From Methanolacinia petrolearia DSM 11571 (GTDB lineage Archaea; Halobacteriota; Methanomicrobia; Methanomicrobiales; Methanomicrobiaceae): a stretch of 64,000 nucleotides of DNA. The position numbers were made by a program, and so were the translations under genes. Below the pieces are notes generated by a model that saw nothing but the letters and a program-made list of their open reading frames with translations, was not told the DNA's origin and made no database searches. Numbering within the stretch: the stretch's first letter is position 1; each line of letters begins with the position of its first letter. The DNA is taken from assembly GCF_000147875.1 (NCBI RefSeq), contig NC_014507.1, positions 1,922,001-1,986,000 on the forward strand, in the 5' to 3' direction. Shown here one piece after another: positions 1 to 9,099 of the stretch.

Positions 1-1133
1 CCTTCCATGTATGCATCGACTGCCTGGCGCATAGCAGCGGCCCCTGATCTCGTGCCATCCGGGTGTCCGTGGATACCCCCCCCCGCCTGCAGTACTATAT
101 CCGTCCCGAGAGTTTCAAGTTCGGCACGAACCTTCCCCGGGTGCAGACCACCGCTGGATACGGGGAACACAGGTCTGAACCCAAACATGGAGCCGGTCAG
201 CATTTTGTTGTCTCCAAGGATCTCCGAGGGATCATGACCCATCTTTCCGCTCACAGTTCCTGTATGGAGCTGATCTCCTCCGGCCATTCGCACGAGTTTT
301 GCAATAGGACGCATTGCAATGCCGTGCTCCGGGTTTCTCGTCATCGCAGCGTGCATCGTCCTGTGGATATGCAGGGGAACATTTCCCGTGTTTAATTCGG
401 AAAGAGCCTGGACTGCAGAAAAGCCACATGTGATGACATCTATCATAAGGGTGTTTGCACCACACTCAAGCGCCTGTTCGGCACGTTCTACGATCCTGTC
501 CGCCCTGTCCGAGACATTAACTGCATAAAGGATCTTTCTTCCTGTCTCGCTCATGGCATCGTCAAGCCTTGCCATTACCTCCTCCACACGATCTTTCATC
601 GGGCAGAACTCCTGATCTGTCAGGGTTTCATCGTCCTTGATGAAGTCTACTCCGCCGACAGCGGCTTCATATGCCACATGTGCAGTATCCTTCGGGTTCA
701 GGCCCACCTTGGGCTTTATTATCGTTCCGACATGAGGCCTTCGTGATTTTTCAGTTCCTATGAGCTTTCGGACTCCTTCCATTCCGAAAACAGGTCCTGA
801 AAAGTTACAAAGCTGCTCAGGGAACTCAACATCAAGAAGGCGAACGGAACAAAGTCTGCCAAGACCGAAAAGATTTCCGGCAACAACTGAGAGGTACTGG
901 GGAATATTCCCCTTTTCAAATATCTCTCCCGGATATCTTATTTTTGTGAGATAACCGTCCCTGTAGCTTTCAAGCGATTCCACGTGCCCGTCAAGCCTTC
1001 TTACATAATCGGCCCTTGTGGTGAGATCTGTCCATGTACCTGTCGTCTCTTCATCGGATATGGCCTGGGCGGCAAATTCAGGAGTGGTATTTTCATCGGG
1101 TATAAAATAATAAACTGCAATAACATCCTGCAT
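1..1133 (-). CDS. rbcL: Form III (archaeal) RuBisCO large subunit, 3' end cut by window edge
   Basis: Carboxylates ribulose-1,5-bisphosphate to two 3-phosphoglycerates. In methanogens form III enzymes serve the AMP/nucleoside salvage route or the reductive hexulose-phosphate pathway rather than a Calvin cycle. Reading the minus strand from the ATG at 1133 gives about 377 residues without a stop. Visible landmarks are GTIIKPK (~137-143, substrate-binding Lys), GVDFIKDDE (~161-169, the carbamylated Lys with its Asp and Glu metal ligands), HIHRTMHA (~255-262), the loop-6 Lys in GKMGHDP (~296-302) and SSGGLHPG (~326-333). The last ~40-50 residues should lie outside the window. All catalytic residues expected in this part are present, so it is a true RuBisCO and not a RuBisCO-like protein. 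It is divergent from the HAD gene. No phosphoribulokinase is seen here. Confidence 0.96.
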   Translation of the reverse strand, partial: MQDVIAVYYFIPDENTTPEFAAQAISDEETTGTWTDLTTRADYVRRLDGHVESLESYRDGYLTKIRYPGEIFEKGNIPQYLSVVAGNLFGLGRLCSVRLLDVEFPEQLCNFSGPVFGMEGVRKLIGTEKSRRPHVGTIIKPKVGLNPKDTAHVAYEAAVGGVDFIKDDETLTDQEFCPMKDRVEEVMARLDDAMSETGRKILYAVNVSDRADRIVERAEQALECGANTLMIDVITCGFSAVQALSELNTGNVPLHIHRTMHAAMTRNPEHGIAMRPIAKLVRMAGGDQLHTGTVSGKMGHDPSEILGDNKMLTGSMFGFRPVFPVSSGGLHPGKVRAELETLGTDIVLQAGGGIHGHPDGTRSGAAAMRQAVDAYME

Positions 1134-1226
1134 AATGCACTACCATCTATAATATCATATTAAAAAACTTTGTCAAAGAGACAATATTGAAAGGTTTACA
1201 TTCTGATATACTAATAGAGAATTAAC
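1134..1226. promoter_or_regulatory. Divergent promoter region, rbcL / HAD gene
   Basis: This 93-bp AT-rich gap separates two divergently transcribed genes and must hold both promoters. An imperfect dyad is visible (TTGTC at 1170-1174 and GACAA at 1180-1184), and a TATA-like stretch (TGATATACTA) lies just upstream of the plus-strand gene. Neither gene has a strong Shine-Dalgarno sequence, so leaderless transcripts are possible. Confidence 0.35.
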
Positions 1227-2036
1227 ATGAGTCTTGCAGTGGTTTTCGACAGCGCAGGCACCCTGCTGTATACGCTGAGAGTTGCAAAGGATATCCCAAA
1301 AGACAGAATCGTTGAAGGAGTTGAGACCACAACCCTGACATGTTCTGAAAAAGGAAGGTCTCTCATTCTTCTGTATGTCAATTCAAAGGAGTTCATCGAA
1401 GCAAAACCTGAAATGCTCCTCTCCGAATACCTCACACAAAAAGAGGTCTCTTTCGGTGTCGCATGCTCGAGCATCGTTACGACCACCGAAGAGATCTCCG
1501 AATTGCTATACGGGGACAAAAAAGCGACCTGCGAAGATCTCCAGACCTGTATCCGGAAGGTCTGGAGCTGCTGCAAAAAAATGCCTGTAGTGGCCCTCAA
1601 CAACGGCGTAATAGTAAATAAAAACATTAATTCAATCGAATTTGCCATTACCTCCGGGGGGAGACCTTTCCCCAATGCAAAAGATACAATACGTCTTCTT
1701 CACGAGAATAATATTGCATCATATGTTGCATCCGGAGACAGGACAGATAAACTAATAAAAATGGCCGATTATCTCGGCATTCCCCACGGGAATGTATTCG
1801 GAGTGGCCACCCCCGCCATGAAAGCGCAGATTGTTTCAGGCCTGAAGGAACAATATGACAAAGTAATAATGGTCGGCGACGGCATCAACGATCTGACGGC
1901 GATGAAAAAGGCCGACATCGCGATTCTGACCGAAGAGCAATACGATAAGAAACCGAAAGTCCTTGAGGATGCAGCAGATTATATCATCAAAGATGTTTCG
2001 GAAGTATTTGAGATCGCAAAGAAGTACAACTCCTGA
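1227..2036 (+). CDS. HAD-superfamily phosphatase, soluble P-type-ATPase-like
   Basis: A 269-residue cytoplasmic HAD hydrolase. Motif I is FDSAGTLL (nucleophile Asp8; the usual second Asp of DxD is replaced), motif II falls in YVASGDRTD (~168-176), and motif IV is the classic MVGDGINDLTAMKKADI (~212-228) shared with the P domain of P-type ATPases. No membrane segment is present, so it is not an ion pump. Between motifs I and II is a Cys-rich stretch (CSS at ~96, CEDLQTC, WSCC ~121-133) that might bind metal or a cluster. It ends 145 bp before atwA on the same strand, so a link to the methanogenesis-marker genes is possible but not shown. The substrate is unknown. Confidence 0.8.
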   Translation: MSLAVVFDSAGTLLYTLRVAKDIPKDRIVEGVETTTLTCSEKGRSLILLYVNSKEFIEAKPEMLLSEYLTQKEVSFGVACSSIVTTTEEISELLYGDKKATCEDLQTCIRKVWSCCKKMPVVALNNGVIVNKNINSIEFAITSGGRPFPNAKDTIRLLHENNIASYVASGDRTDKLIKMADYLGIPHGNVFGVATPAMKAQIVSGLKEQYDKVIMVGDGINDLTAMKKADIAILTEEQYDKKPKVLEDAADYIIKDVSEVFEIAKKYNS

Positions 2037-2181
2037 TTCTGTTCTTTTTCCCTTAACTCCTCTTCAATGGCAATTAAATGAATTCTGCTTAAAAATATAT
2101 CCTTTGTTACAATTTAATTCCAAAAAAGAATAATAATAAGATAAAAAAGCTACAGTAGTATTTAATAAGAGGTCTTGTCCT

Positions 2182-3792
2182 ATGGCTCCATTAATAACTG
2201 TAAAGGATTTATCCAAGGAATTCGACGGGAACCCTGTCCTGAAGAATATTAATTTTGAAATGGAAGAAGGCGAAATTCTGGGGATAATCGGTAGAAGCGG
2301 AGCGGGAAAAACGGTTTTGATGCATCTTATGAGAGGTGTGGATACACCCCCCACATCAGGATCGATAATCTTTCATATAGCCGCCTGTGAAAAATGCCAG
2401 AATGTCGAGCCCCCAAGCAAAGCCGGCGCGAAATGCCCCAAATGCGGGGGCAGCCTGAAGCCCGAGGACGTCGATTTCTGGGCGCCCGAAAATGAAAGAA
2501 TGAAGCGCAGGATAATGAGAAGAACCGCGATCATGTTCCAGCGCACATTCGCCCTCTACGGAGACGACAGGGTAATTGAAAACGTAATGCATGCCTTAAG
2601 CGACATCGGATACCCGGGAGAACAGCAGGTTTCAAGAGCGGCGGACCTTCTTGACGAAGTCAGGCTCTCGCACAGGATGATGCATATAGCAAGAGACCTT
2701 TCCGGAGGTGAAAAACAAAGGGTTGTTCTCGCAAGGCAGCTTGCAAAGGAGCCCTTCATGTTATGCGCCGATGAGCCTACAGGAACGCTCGACCCGAGAA
2801 CTGCCGATATCGTGCACGAGATGCTCTCGGAGGCATCGGCAAACAACGACATGGCAATGGTTGTCTCCTCGCATTTTTCGCAGATCATCGAGGATATCTG
2901 CCACAAGGCAATTCTCCTGGAAGATGGCGCAATCAAAGATATCGGAGATCCAAAGAAGATCGTCAAGACCTTCCTAAAAGATGCAACAGACACTGAAACA
3001 TTTGAAAAAGGGATTCTCGGCGAGAGCATTCTCCAGGCAAGAGATGTCGTCAAGAGATACATCACGGTTGACAGGGGAATGATAAAGGCTGTTGACGGAG
3101 TTTCCTTCAATGTCGCAGAGAGAGAGATATTCGGGATCATAGGTACAAGCGGTGCGGGGAAGACAACTCTTTCAAGGATCATATCCGGAATTATCGAGCC
3201 TACGAGCGGGGAGATGAACATCAGGATCGGCGAGCAGTGGATCGATATGACCAAACCCGGAATCCAGAACAGGGGGCGTGCCAAATCATACGTTGGCCTT
3301 TTGCACCAGGAATACGACCTATACCCCCACAGGACCATCCTCGACAACCTTACCGATTCAATCGGGCTTGAGTTCCCAAAAGAGCTTGCAATGAGAAAAG
3401 CCATAATAACACTCAAGATGGCAGGATTCAGCGAGGAGAAAAGCCATAAGATTCTTGACAGAATGCCCAGCCAGTTAAGCGAAGGTGAAAAACACAGGGT
3501 AGCCCTCGCGCAGGTCCTGATAAGGGAACCCAGGATCGTTCTTCTCGACGAACCAACAGGAACCATGGATCCGATTACAAAAATTGACGTTAAACACTCC
3601 ATCATGCATGCAAGAGAGGAGATCGACGAGACGTTCATCGTAGTATCGCATGACATGGATTTTGTGCGTGACATCTGCGACAGGGCAGCCCTTATGCGCC
3701 ACGGAAAGATTGTCAAGATCGGACCGACGAATGAAGTCCTCGAATACCTGACACAGGAAGAAAAAGAGATAATGGCAAATTCCAGCGCCTGA
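2182..3792 (+). CDS. atwA: Methyl-coenzyme M reductase activation component A2 (ABC ATPase)
   Basis: Cytoplasmic twin-cassette ATPase that supplies ATP hydrolysis for reductive activation of the F430 nickel of MCR. The 536 residues contain two ABC domains. The first has Walker A GRSGAGKT (~37-44), signature LSGGEKQR and Walker B FMLCADEPTG; the second has Walker A GTSGAGKTT (~320), signature LSEGEKHR and Walker B IVLLDEPTG. A zinc-ribbon-like insertion with two CxxC pairs (CEKC and CPKC, ~72-91) sits in the first cassette, which is typical of A2 and not of transporters. No membrane segments are present. GAGGT at 2170-2174 precedes the ATG. It heads a run of six marker genes with almost no gaps, which argues for one transcript. 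Confidence 0.95.
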   Translation: MAPLITVKDLSKEFDGNPVLKNINFEMEEGEILGIIGRSGAGKTVLMHLMRGVDTPPTSGSIIFHIAACEKCQNVEPPSKAGAKCPKCGGSLKPEDVDFWAPENERMKRRIMRRTAIMFQRTFALYGDDRVIENVMHALSDIGYPGEQQVSRAADLLDEVRLSHRMMHIARDLSGGEKQRVVLARQLAKEPFMLCADEPTGTLDPRTADIVHEMLSEASANNDMAMVVSSHFSQIIEDICHKAILLEDGAIKDIGDPKKIVKTFLKDATDTETFEKGILGESILQARDVVKRYITVDRGMIKAVDGVSFNVAEREIFGIIGTSGAGKTTLSRIISGIIEPTSGEMNIRIGEQWIDMTKPGIQNRGRAKSYVGLLHQEYDLYPHRTILDNLTDSIGLEFPKELAMRKAIITLKMAGFSEEKSHKILDRMPSQLSEGEKHRVALAQVLIREPRIVLLDEPTGTMDPITKIDVKHSIMHAREEIDETFIVVSHDMDFVRDICDRAALMRHGKIVKIGPTNEVLEYLTQEEKEIMANSSA

Positions 3793-3802
3793 GGTGATCT
3801 CA

Positions 3803-5353
3803 TTGATAAATATCATCCTCGACGGAAAGAGGATGGAGATGAAGGACGGATCTCTTCTTAAGGATCTGGTCCCCCAATTGTCCCCGAATTTTTCAGTTGC
3901 AATCATTAAACCTTCGGAATCTTCGGAGGTGACGACAGGCAGTTTCAGGATCGTTACCGATGAAGGGGAAGTGACGATCGAGCTTGAAGACAAACGAGCC
4001 CCCACTGCCGTAAGGGAACTCCTTATATCCTTATTCGAAAAAAAAGAACTGCTCCCAATGAAGATTAAATGGGACGACCGCTATTCTGCATCTTTCGGGC
4101 CGTTCTCAAGTAAAATCAGGCCAGATAAAAATGCACACAGGTATTCGAAAGGCGACCTGATCCTCGGATGCGGAGGTTATGATCCCGGTAATTCATATCT
4201 TATCTTTTCAAGAGCGGACCACATTGCCGATCACGGTTCTGATAAATCCGGAGGAATCGTGGGAAAAGTCGTAAGCGGGTTGGGTGTTCTCGGCAGATGG
4301 AAGAAAGGCAGCCTGATTACGGATTCCGAAAGAATAATCAGCAGAATAGAGACGGGAAATTCCTTTACTACAAAAGACAGGTCGCTACCTCTTGAGGACG
4401 GAATGGAGGTAGTATCCCGCCTGGAAATTTCTGCAACCGGCTTCAATGAAGATGCGATCGACCCGACAGGTTCGGCAAGTGTTGAACACATGCTTCATGC
4501 ACTCTCGAAAGAAAAATTTGAAGTTAATCTCAAGTCAAGCACATTCATCTCTGACGAAAGGCTGAAAGACAGTATCGTGCCGTATGAGATAAAAAATCCC
4601 CGCCTTAAAGGGAATGTAACGGTACGAACATCCGGGAGAAAGGCCGGCAGCGTATATATCTATCTCAAAGATCTCCCGAGCAGCCCCTCCCATACGACAA
4701 CGGGAAGAATAGAGCACGGACTGGAGCTTGCAAAACTTGCGTCGGAAGGAGATCGACTTCATGTGGTAGTGACACCCCCGCAGATCGATCTAAGGGGAAT
4801 GAGAATAAAAGACGCAATCACTGCAGCAAAAAAGAGAGAAATTTTGATCGACTACGACGACGACAGCCCCGACAGGATTGTCGTTGAACAAACTCCCCCG
4901 ACAACAATGGGAATTCTATCGGAGGGGAAGGTTTCAGTCAGAACAGTGTCCGAAGGGCATGTTATAAACATAAGGCTGGAAGATGAAAAAGCTCCGCGTA
5001 CGTGCAGGATATTCAGGGAACTGACCGGACTCCGGTGGTATAATATAGGCAGCCTTCCCCTGATCTTCAAATATGACGATGTAGCCCTCTTCAAGCCCAA
5101 AATACCGCAGAAGATTACAATCAATCTTGAAAACCTTCCCAAAGATGAAGTTCCCGCAAATTCGCTTGCCATTACGAACGATTCGAGAAAGGGTAAAGGC
5201 CTGATAGGAATCAGGAGAAACCCGAACAGGGAGTTCGGGCCCACTTCCGAGCCGTTTGAAGGGACAAATATTCTCGGAACCGTTCTCGACCCCGAAAAAC
5301 TGGATTCGCTAAAGGAAAATGAAACGATCTATTTCAAGGAGGAATCCGGATGA
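3803..5353 (+). CDS. Methanogenesis marker protein 3 (UPF0288 family)
   Basis: Marker 3 is found in essentially all methanogens, and biochemical work on component A3a links it to the MCR activation complex. I prefer a TTG start at 3803, because GAGGTGAT at 3791-3798 is a near-perfect Shine-Dalgarno sequence 4 bases upstream; an in-frame GTG at 3794 lies inside that site. This gives about 516 residues, the normal family size. The protein is soluble, rich in beta-strand-type sequence, and shows two similar blocks around charged EDKRAPT (~residue 60) and EDEKAPRT (~395) segments, which suggests an internal duplication. There is no Cys-rich cluster motif. It overlaps marker 6 by an ATGA. Confidence 0.92.
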   Translation: MINIILDGKRMEMKDGSLLKDLVPQLSPNFSVAIIKPSESSEVTTGSFRIVTDEGEVTIELEDKRAPTAVRELLISLFEKKELLPMKIKWDDRYSASFGPFSSKIRPDKNAHRYSKGDLILGCGGYDPGNSYLIFSRADHIADHGSDKSGGIVGKVVSGLGVLGRWKKGSLITDSERIISRIETGNSFTTKDRSLPLEDGMEVVSRLEISATGFNEDAIDPTGSASVEHMLHALSKEKFEVNLKSSTFISDERLKDSIVPYEIKNPRLKGNVTVRTSGRKAGSVYIYLKDLPSSPSHTTTGRIEHGLELAKLASEGDRLHVVVTPPQIDLRGMRIKDAITAAKKREILIDYDDDSPDRIVVEQTPPTTMGILSEGKVSVRTVSEGHVINIRLEDEKAPRTCRIFRELTGLRWYNIGSLPLIFKYDDVALFKPKIPQKITINLENLPKDEVPANSLAITNDSRKGKGLIGIRRNPNREFGPTSEPFEGTNILGTVLDPEKLDSLKENETIYFKEESG

Positions 5354-5820
5354 ATATTCTCAACCAGAACAAGACTTTGTACCAGGGATCGCTTACAAGA
5401 TATGTATTCGTCGAGTCCCCTAACATCACTCCCCAGCAGCTTGCCATAAGGGCGTATGAGATCTCTCATGGAGTTCTTGTAAAGGAGACCTGTTTCGGCC
5501 TCCAGATAACAGGGAGTCCTTCTGAAGTAAAAACCATAACCAACGAGCTCCGCAAGATGGACCCTGCTCATATTTTTACCAAAGACAGGGGATTTCCACC
5601 CGGAGATCCAAGGCGGTGCAGGGCGAATCTAGGCGGGGCAAGACCGGGGTACTACGGCCACGAATTTGAGATGGGGCTGGTGAGATATGTTTCAAAAGGC
5701 CTTGAAGGATTATACAACGGCAAAAAAGCTGACAAAAAGATGACCGAGCAGATCAAGCATAAAGAAGAGACCCTGCCTGCAAAAAAACTGGTTGAAATTA
5801 TTAAATCGGAAGGAGCGTGA
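5350..5820 (+). CDS. Methanogenesis marker protein 6
   Basis: A 156-residue soluble protein of the marker-6 family, a methanogen-restricted group that co-occurs with mcr and is implicated in assembly or activation of MCR. The start ATG lies in an ATGA overlap with the marker-3 stop and is preceded by GGAGGAATCC, so the two are translationally coupled. A conserved centre DRGFPPGDPRRCRANLGGA (~78-96) is rich in Arg and Gly and holds the only notable Cys besides one near residue 48. The C-terminal third is Lys-rich and helical. Function in detail is unknown; assignment rests on sequence pattern plus the fixed gene order 3-6-5-15-17-7. Confidence 0.9.
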   Translation: MNILNQNKTLYQGSLTRYVFVESPNITPQQLAIRAYEISHGVLVKETCFGLQITGSPSEVKTITNELRKMDPAHIFTKDRGFPPGDPRRCRANLGGARPGYYGHEFEMGLVRYVSKGLEGLYNGKKADKKMTEQIKHKEETLPAKKLVEIIKSEGA

Positions 5821-5825
5821 CAGCA

Positions 5826-6290
5826 ATGGCAAAGATATTCATATACCCCTCGACAAGCCTGATCCTTTCGGATATGGTCGAAAGATTCGGCCATGAAGCA
5901 CTTGGTGCGGCAATTCCGATAAGAGAACGAGTACAGACACCCGGACTGGATTCACCTCCTCTCCAGATGACCCCGGAAGACCCGAAAAAGGGCCTCAAAT
6001 ACGCTGCAGTCGAGGTCCCGTCGGGGGTCAGGGGGAGAATGGCACTCCTCGGGCCGCTCATCGAAGAGGCCGAGGCTGCAATAATAATCAGCGAGGCGGA
6101 TCTTGCCTTCGGCTGCATGGGATGCGCAAGGACGAATGAACTTGTAAAATTCCTTGTCAGGCAAAGAAAGGACATTCCTGTCCTGGATATAAGGTACCCC
6201 TCTAATGAAGATGAAGGACTTGCCTTCGTTACGGCAATCAAAGAATTTCTGGAAAATATCCCTAAAAAGAAGGGAGATGGCAAAAAATGA
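5826..6290 (+). CDS. Methanogenesis marker protein 5
   Basis: Marker 5 is a small soluble protein restricted to methanogens and relatives. The ATG at 5826 lies 10 bases after AGGAG (5811-5815); a GTG at 5817 would be only one base from that site and is less likely. About 154 residues begin [20 protein letters not shown] conserved segment [12 protein letters not shown] (~99-110) supplies a CxxC pair, a possible metal or redox site. The stop overlaps the start of marker 15 by ATGA. The exact role is not established; its place in the operon suggests a part in MCR maturation or activation. Confidence 0.88.
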   Translation: MAKIFIYPSTSLILSDMVERFGHEALGAAIPIRERVQTPGLDSPPLQMTPEDPKKGLKYAAVEVPSGVRGRMALLGPLIEEAEAAIIISEADLAFGCMGCARTNELVKFLVRQRKDIPVLDIRYPSNEDEGLAFVTAIKEFLENIPKKKGDGKK

Positions 6291-7528
6291 CTGAACAACC
6301 TGTAAGAGTGGCACAGCTTTCATGCGGACCCGAACACAGCGGAGTCCAGAAAGAGATCTACGAGGCTGCTTCGATGGTCAATGCGGAGATGTTCTTCCCG
6401 GACGTAACACTGAAGGATATAAAAAAAGCATACGATGAATTCGGCCTTGATGCCAGGTCCGGCGATCTCAAACTCGCAATTGCAAGGGCAAAGGCGCTTG
6501 TCGATGGTGCAGTAGATGCGGATGCAGTATTCATCGCGACATGTTTCCGTTGTTCCGAAGCGGCAATAGTCAGAAACGAACTTCGCAGATATATTCACAA
6601 CAACTCCTCGCTTCCTGTAGTCAGCTACTCCTTTACAGAGAGGACGACGGCAGGAACTCTCCTTACGAGAATGGAGGCTCTTACGACAATCGCTAGAAGA
6701 AGAGCGCTCCTTGCAAGAGAAAAACAGGTCGGAATCACCCTCGGGGTGGATTCAGGTTCGTCAACAACAAAGGCCGTCGTCATGAAAGACAACGAGATCG
6801 TCGGCACGGGATGGACACCAACCACAGAAGTCATGAAGAGCGCCGAGAGTGTCGTAAAGACCGCACTTGAGGAGGCCGGCCTGAAGATGAAGGACATCGA
6901 AGCGATAGGCACTACGGGATACGGCAGGTACCTGATCGGGCATAAGATGAAGGCAGACCTGATCCAGGAGGAGCTGACCGTAAACTCGAAGGGTGCAGTG
7001 TACCTCGCAGACCGCCAGCATGGAGAAGCTACGGTCATCGATATAGGCGGGATGGACAACAAGGCGATATCCGTGCAGGATGGGATACCGGGAACCTTTA
7101 CAATGGGAGGAATCTGTGCGGGTGCTTCAGGCAGGTTCCTTGAGATGACCGCGAAAAGGCTCGGTGTGGACATAACCGAACTCGGCCCCCTTGCAGTCGC
7201 CGGAATGTCGAGGAATGTTCCGATGAACAGCTACTGCATCGTATTCGGTACACAGAGTCTCGTAAACGCCCTTGCCGAAGGACATACGAAAGAGGATGTC
7301 GCCGCAGCTGCATGTCACAGCGTCGCCGAACAGGTATTCGAGCAGCAGCTCCAGGAGGTCGATATCAAGGAACCAGTCATAATGGTGGGCGGAACCTCCC
7401 TTATTGAAGGTCTTGTAAAGGAGATGGGGAGGCTTTTGCAGACGGAAATAATCGTTCCTCCGTATTCACAGTATATCGGATCGGTGGGATCGGCCCTTCT
7501 TTCATCAGGGTTCTTAAAAGAAGGTTAA
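6287..7528 (+). CDS. Methanogenesis marker protein 15, BcrA/BadF-type ATPase
   Basis: A 413-residue protein of the 2-hydroxyacyl-CoA dehydratase activator (BcrA/BadF/HgdC) superfamily, whose members use ATP to push electrons to low potential through a [4Fe-4S] cluster at the dimer interface. An N-terminal ~150-residue domain has ATCFRCSE (CxxC). The ASKHA ATPase begins at [13 protein letters not shown] (~153) and continues with the adenosine motif [11 protein letters not shown] (~365). Two cysteines equivalent to the activator cluster ligands are visible, in [13 protein letters not shown] (~277) and [10 protein letters not shown] (~318). This supports a role as electron-pumping activator in the MCR system, although direct evidence for that is not in the sequence. 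Start overlaps marker 5. Confidence 0.92.
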   Translation: MTEQPVRVAQLSCGPEHSGVQKEIYEAASMVNAEMFFPDVTLKDIKKAYDEFGLDARSGDLKLAIARAKALVDGAVDADAVFIATCFRCSEAAIVRNELRRYIHNNSSLPVVSYSFTERTTAGTLLTRMEALTTIARRRALLAREKQVGITLGVDSGSSTTKAVVMKDNEIVGTGWTPTTEVMKSAESVVKTALEEAGLKMKDIEAIGTTGYGRYLIGHKMKADLIQEELTVNSKGAVYLADRQHGEATVIDIGGMDNKAISVQDGIPGTFTMGGICAGASGRFLEMTAKRLGVDITELGPLAVAGMSRNVPMNSYCIVFGTQSLVNALAEGHTKEDVAAAACHSVAEQVFEQQLQEVDIKEPVIMVGGTSLIEGLVKEMGRLLQTEIIVPPYSQYIGSVGSALLSSGFLKEG

Positions 7529-7530
7529 TT

Positions 7531-8112
7531 ATGACTCTTGACTACTTTGAAGTGGAATGCAGCGAAGATAAAGGTGGCAATGCCTACCTTGAGATCGCAT
7601 CGGATATACTGAAGGATCTAAATCTCCTCTCGATCATTTCAAGGCTTCATATCTATATCGACCCTGAATTTCCGCTTTTCCTTGCTGTCGGCCAAATCCG
7701 TAAGATGCCCGGACTAATAAAGGCAGGAGACTTTACGAACATAATGGAGAAAGAAGGAAAGATTGTAATCGACATCGGCGACGAAACGCATCTCTCCAAT
7801 TTTCTCTCGAAATTATGGAGCAAATACGGAAGAGAGAACGTAGACCAGCCGGACAGATTTACGATCACTCTCAGTCCCGAAAGCAAAACTATCGAAGAGA
7901 TCGAGAATATCGTAGTCCTCGACCAGAGAGAGAATATCTATAAGGATATAATATACGCCATGCAGTGGATTGCACCCGAAGGATTCAGGATCAGGAAGGA
8001 AGGGCTTGACAAATCGATCTTCTATTACATCGCCAGCGAAAACACGATTCCGGAGGATATGGCTGATCAGATCATCTCCGATAAGATCAAAATTATGAAG
8101 GAGGGAAAATAA
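7531..8112 (+). CDS. Methanogenesis marker protein 17
   Basis: A 193-residue soluble protein matching the marker-17 family. It opens with DYFEVECSEDKGGNAYLEI and carries LFLAVGQIRKMPGLI in the middle. It starts two bases after the marker-15 stop and ends exactly before marker 7. Marker 17 has been reported among proteins co-purifying with the MCR activating fraction (component A3a); I recall this from the literature and cannot check it here. It has only one Cys and no recognisable catalytic motif, so a structural or docking role is likely. Confidence 0.9.
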   Translation: MTLDYFEVECSEDKGGNAYLEIASDILKDLNLLSIISRLHIYIDPEFPLFLAVGQIRKMPGLIKAGDFTNIMEKEGKIVIDIGDETHLSNFLSKLWSKYGRENVDQPDRFTITLSPESKTIEEIENIVVLDQRENIYKDIIYAMQWIAPEGFRIRKEGLDKSIFYYIASENTIPEDMADQIISDKIKIMKEGK

Positions 8113-9054
8113 ATGGTTCTGGTCCCGATCACATACAAAGGCGGGGTATTCAGGCATGACATCATCATTGACCTAATCGATGATCTCGGCGGCTATGTAG
8201 TCCAGAAGCACATGATTGCTCAGGAGGTTATACTCCAGTCCCTTGTTCCCAGGGAAGACATAGAGCTGATAAGAAAGACAGGACGCCCCCTCGGAGGAGA
8301 AGTAATCGAAGCGCCCCTTGTGGGAACAGAGATTGCAGTCGTAACTCCAAGTCTTGAAATCCACCATCTCCCGCATACTTCATGCGACGCCGCGGAATAC
8401 CTGAGGAGGGCGGGTGCCAAGACGAATATGATCGGTCTTGCACGTGGATTCGGCAAGAGAATCGCCAACCTGAATATAGAAGAGAGGGATGTCATCAACG
8501 AGCATGACTGTGCGGTATTTTTGCTTGGAAATTTTGAATCCTGCATCAAATATAAACTTCCTGCACTCAGAAGAGGAATCCGGGTTCCGATAATTCTTAC
8601 AGGCGGACCGGATACTAAGAAACTGAAGAAACTTGCAGATCCCCCTGTAGAAGGATATGTAGGTGGTATAGGAAGGATCGGCCACAGGATGCAGAAGCAG
8701 GAAGGCGAGATCGAATTCCTTGACAGGCTCGTCGATGAAGTTTCAGGTGTTCTTGAAAAAAGAAGAGAGGAGATAGCAAAAGATCCGTTGTCAATCTCGC
8801 CTGCGAGGCTGATGGCAGCAATCGACGATGAGCTCGGACTAAGCGAAACTTCAACCCACCCTACTCCGGTGACAGTGCAGATCGCCGGATTAAGAGTAAA
8901 GATCCCGTATGACAACTTTTCAGGAATGATCGGAGATATCGAGATCGAAAACGGAATTAAAGTTAAAGATGTTGCAGATCTCCTGCCTTCAAGAATGCGC
9001 AATTACATATGGATTCGGATTAAACCTTTTTCCGATACAAAAATAATAGTGTGA
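8113..9054 (+). CDS. Methanogenesis marker protein 7
   Basis: Last gene of the operon, 313 residues, beginning MVLVPITYKGGVFRHDIII. It matches the marker-7 family, which is reported with markers 3, 6 and 17 and McrC in the activation complex of MCR and is thought to help hold its metal clusters. Visible cysteines that could act as ligands are in HTSCDAAEYL (~95) and HDCAVF/ESCIKYK (~136-145). The centre resembles an alpha/beta fold (PIILTGGPDTKKLKKL, ~157-172). GGAGGG at 8101-8106, just before the ATG, is a clear ribosome site inside the end of marker 17. Confidence 0.92.
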   Translation: MVLVPITYKGGVFRHDIIIDLIDDLGGYVVQKHMIAQEVILQSLVPREDIELIRKTGRPLGGEVIEAPLVGTEIAVVTPSLEIHHLPHTSCDAAEYLRRAGAKTNMIGLARGFGKRIANLNIEERDVINEHDCAVFLLGNFESCIKYKLPALRRGIRVPIILTGGPDTKKLKKLADPPVEGYVGGIGRIGHRMQKQEGEIEFLDRLVDEVSGVLEKRREEIAKDPLSISPARLMAAIDDELGLSETSTHPTPVTVQIAGLRVKIPYDNFSGMIGDIEIENGIKVKDVADLLPSRMRNYIWIRIKPFSDTKIIV

Positions 9055-9099
9055 ACACAAATAACTTTGCATAAACACAAGTAGTATTGGGAGACGAAG

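Noticed and set aside
2556-3803. 415-codon open frame on the minus strand
   Set aside because: Exactly antisense to atwA; Ser/Leu-rich translation without domains, a codon-bias shadow of the ABC domains.
8220-9002. 260-codon open frame on the minus strand
   Set aside because: Antisense to marker 7, which fits the operon; composition is a shadow.
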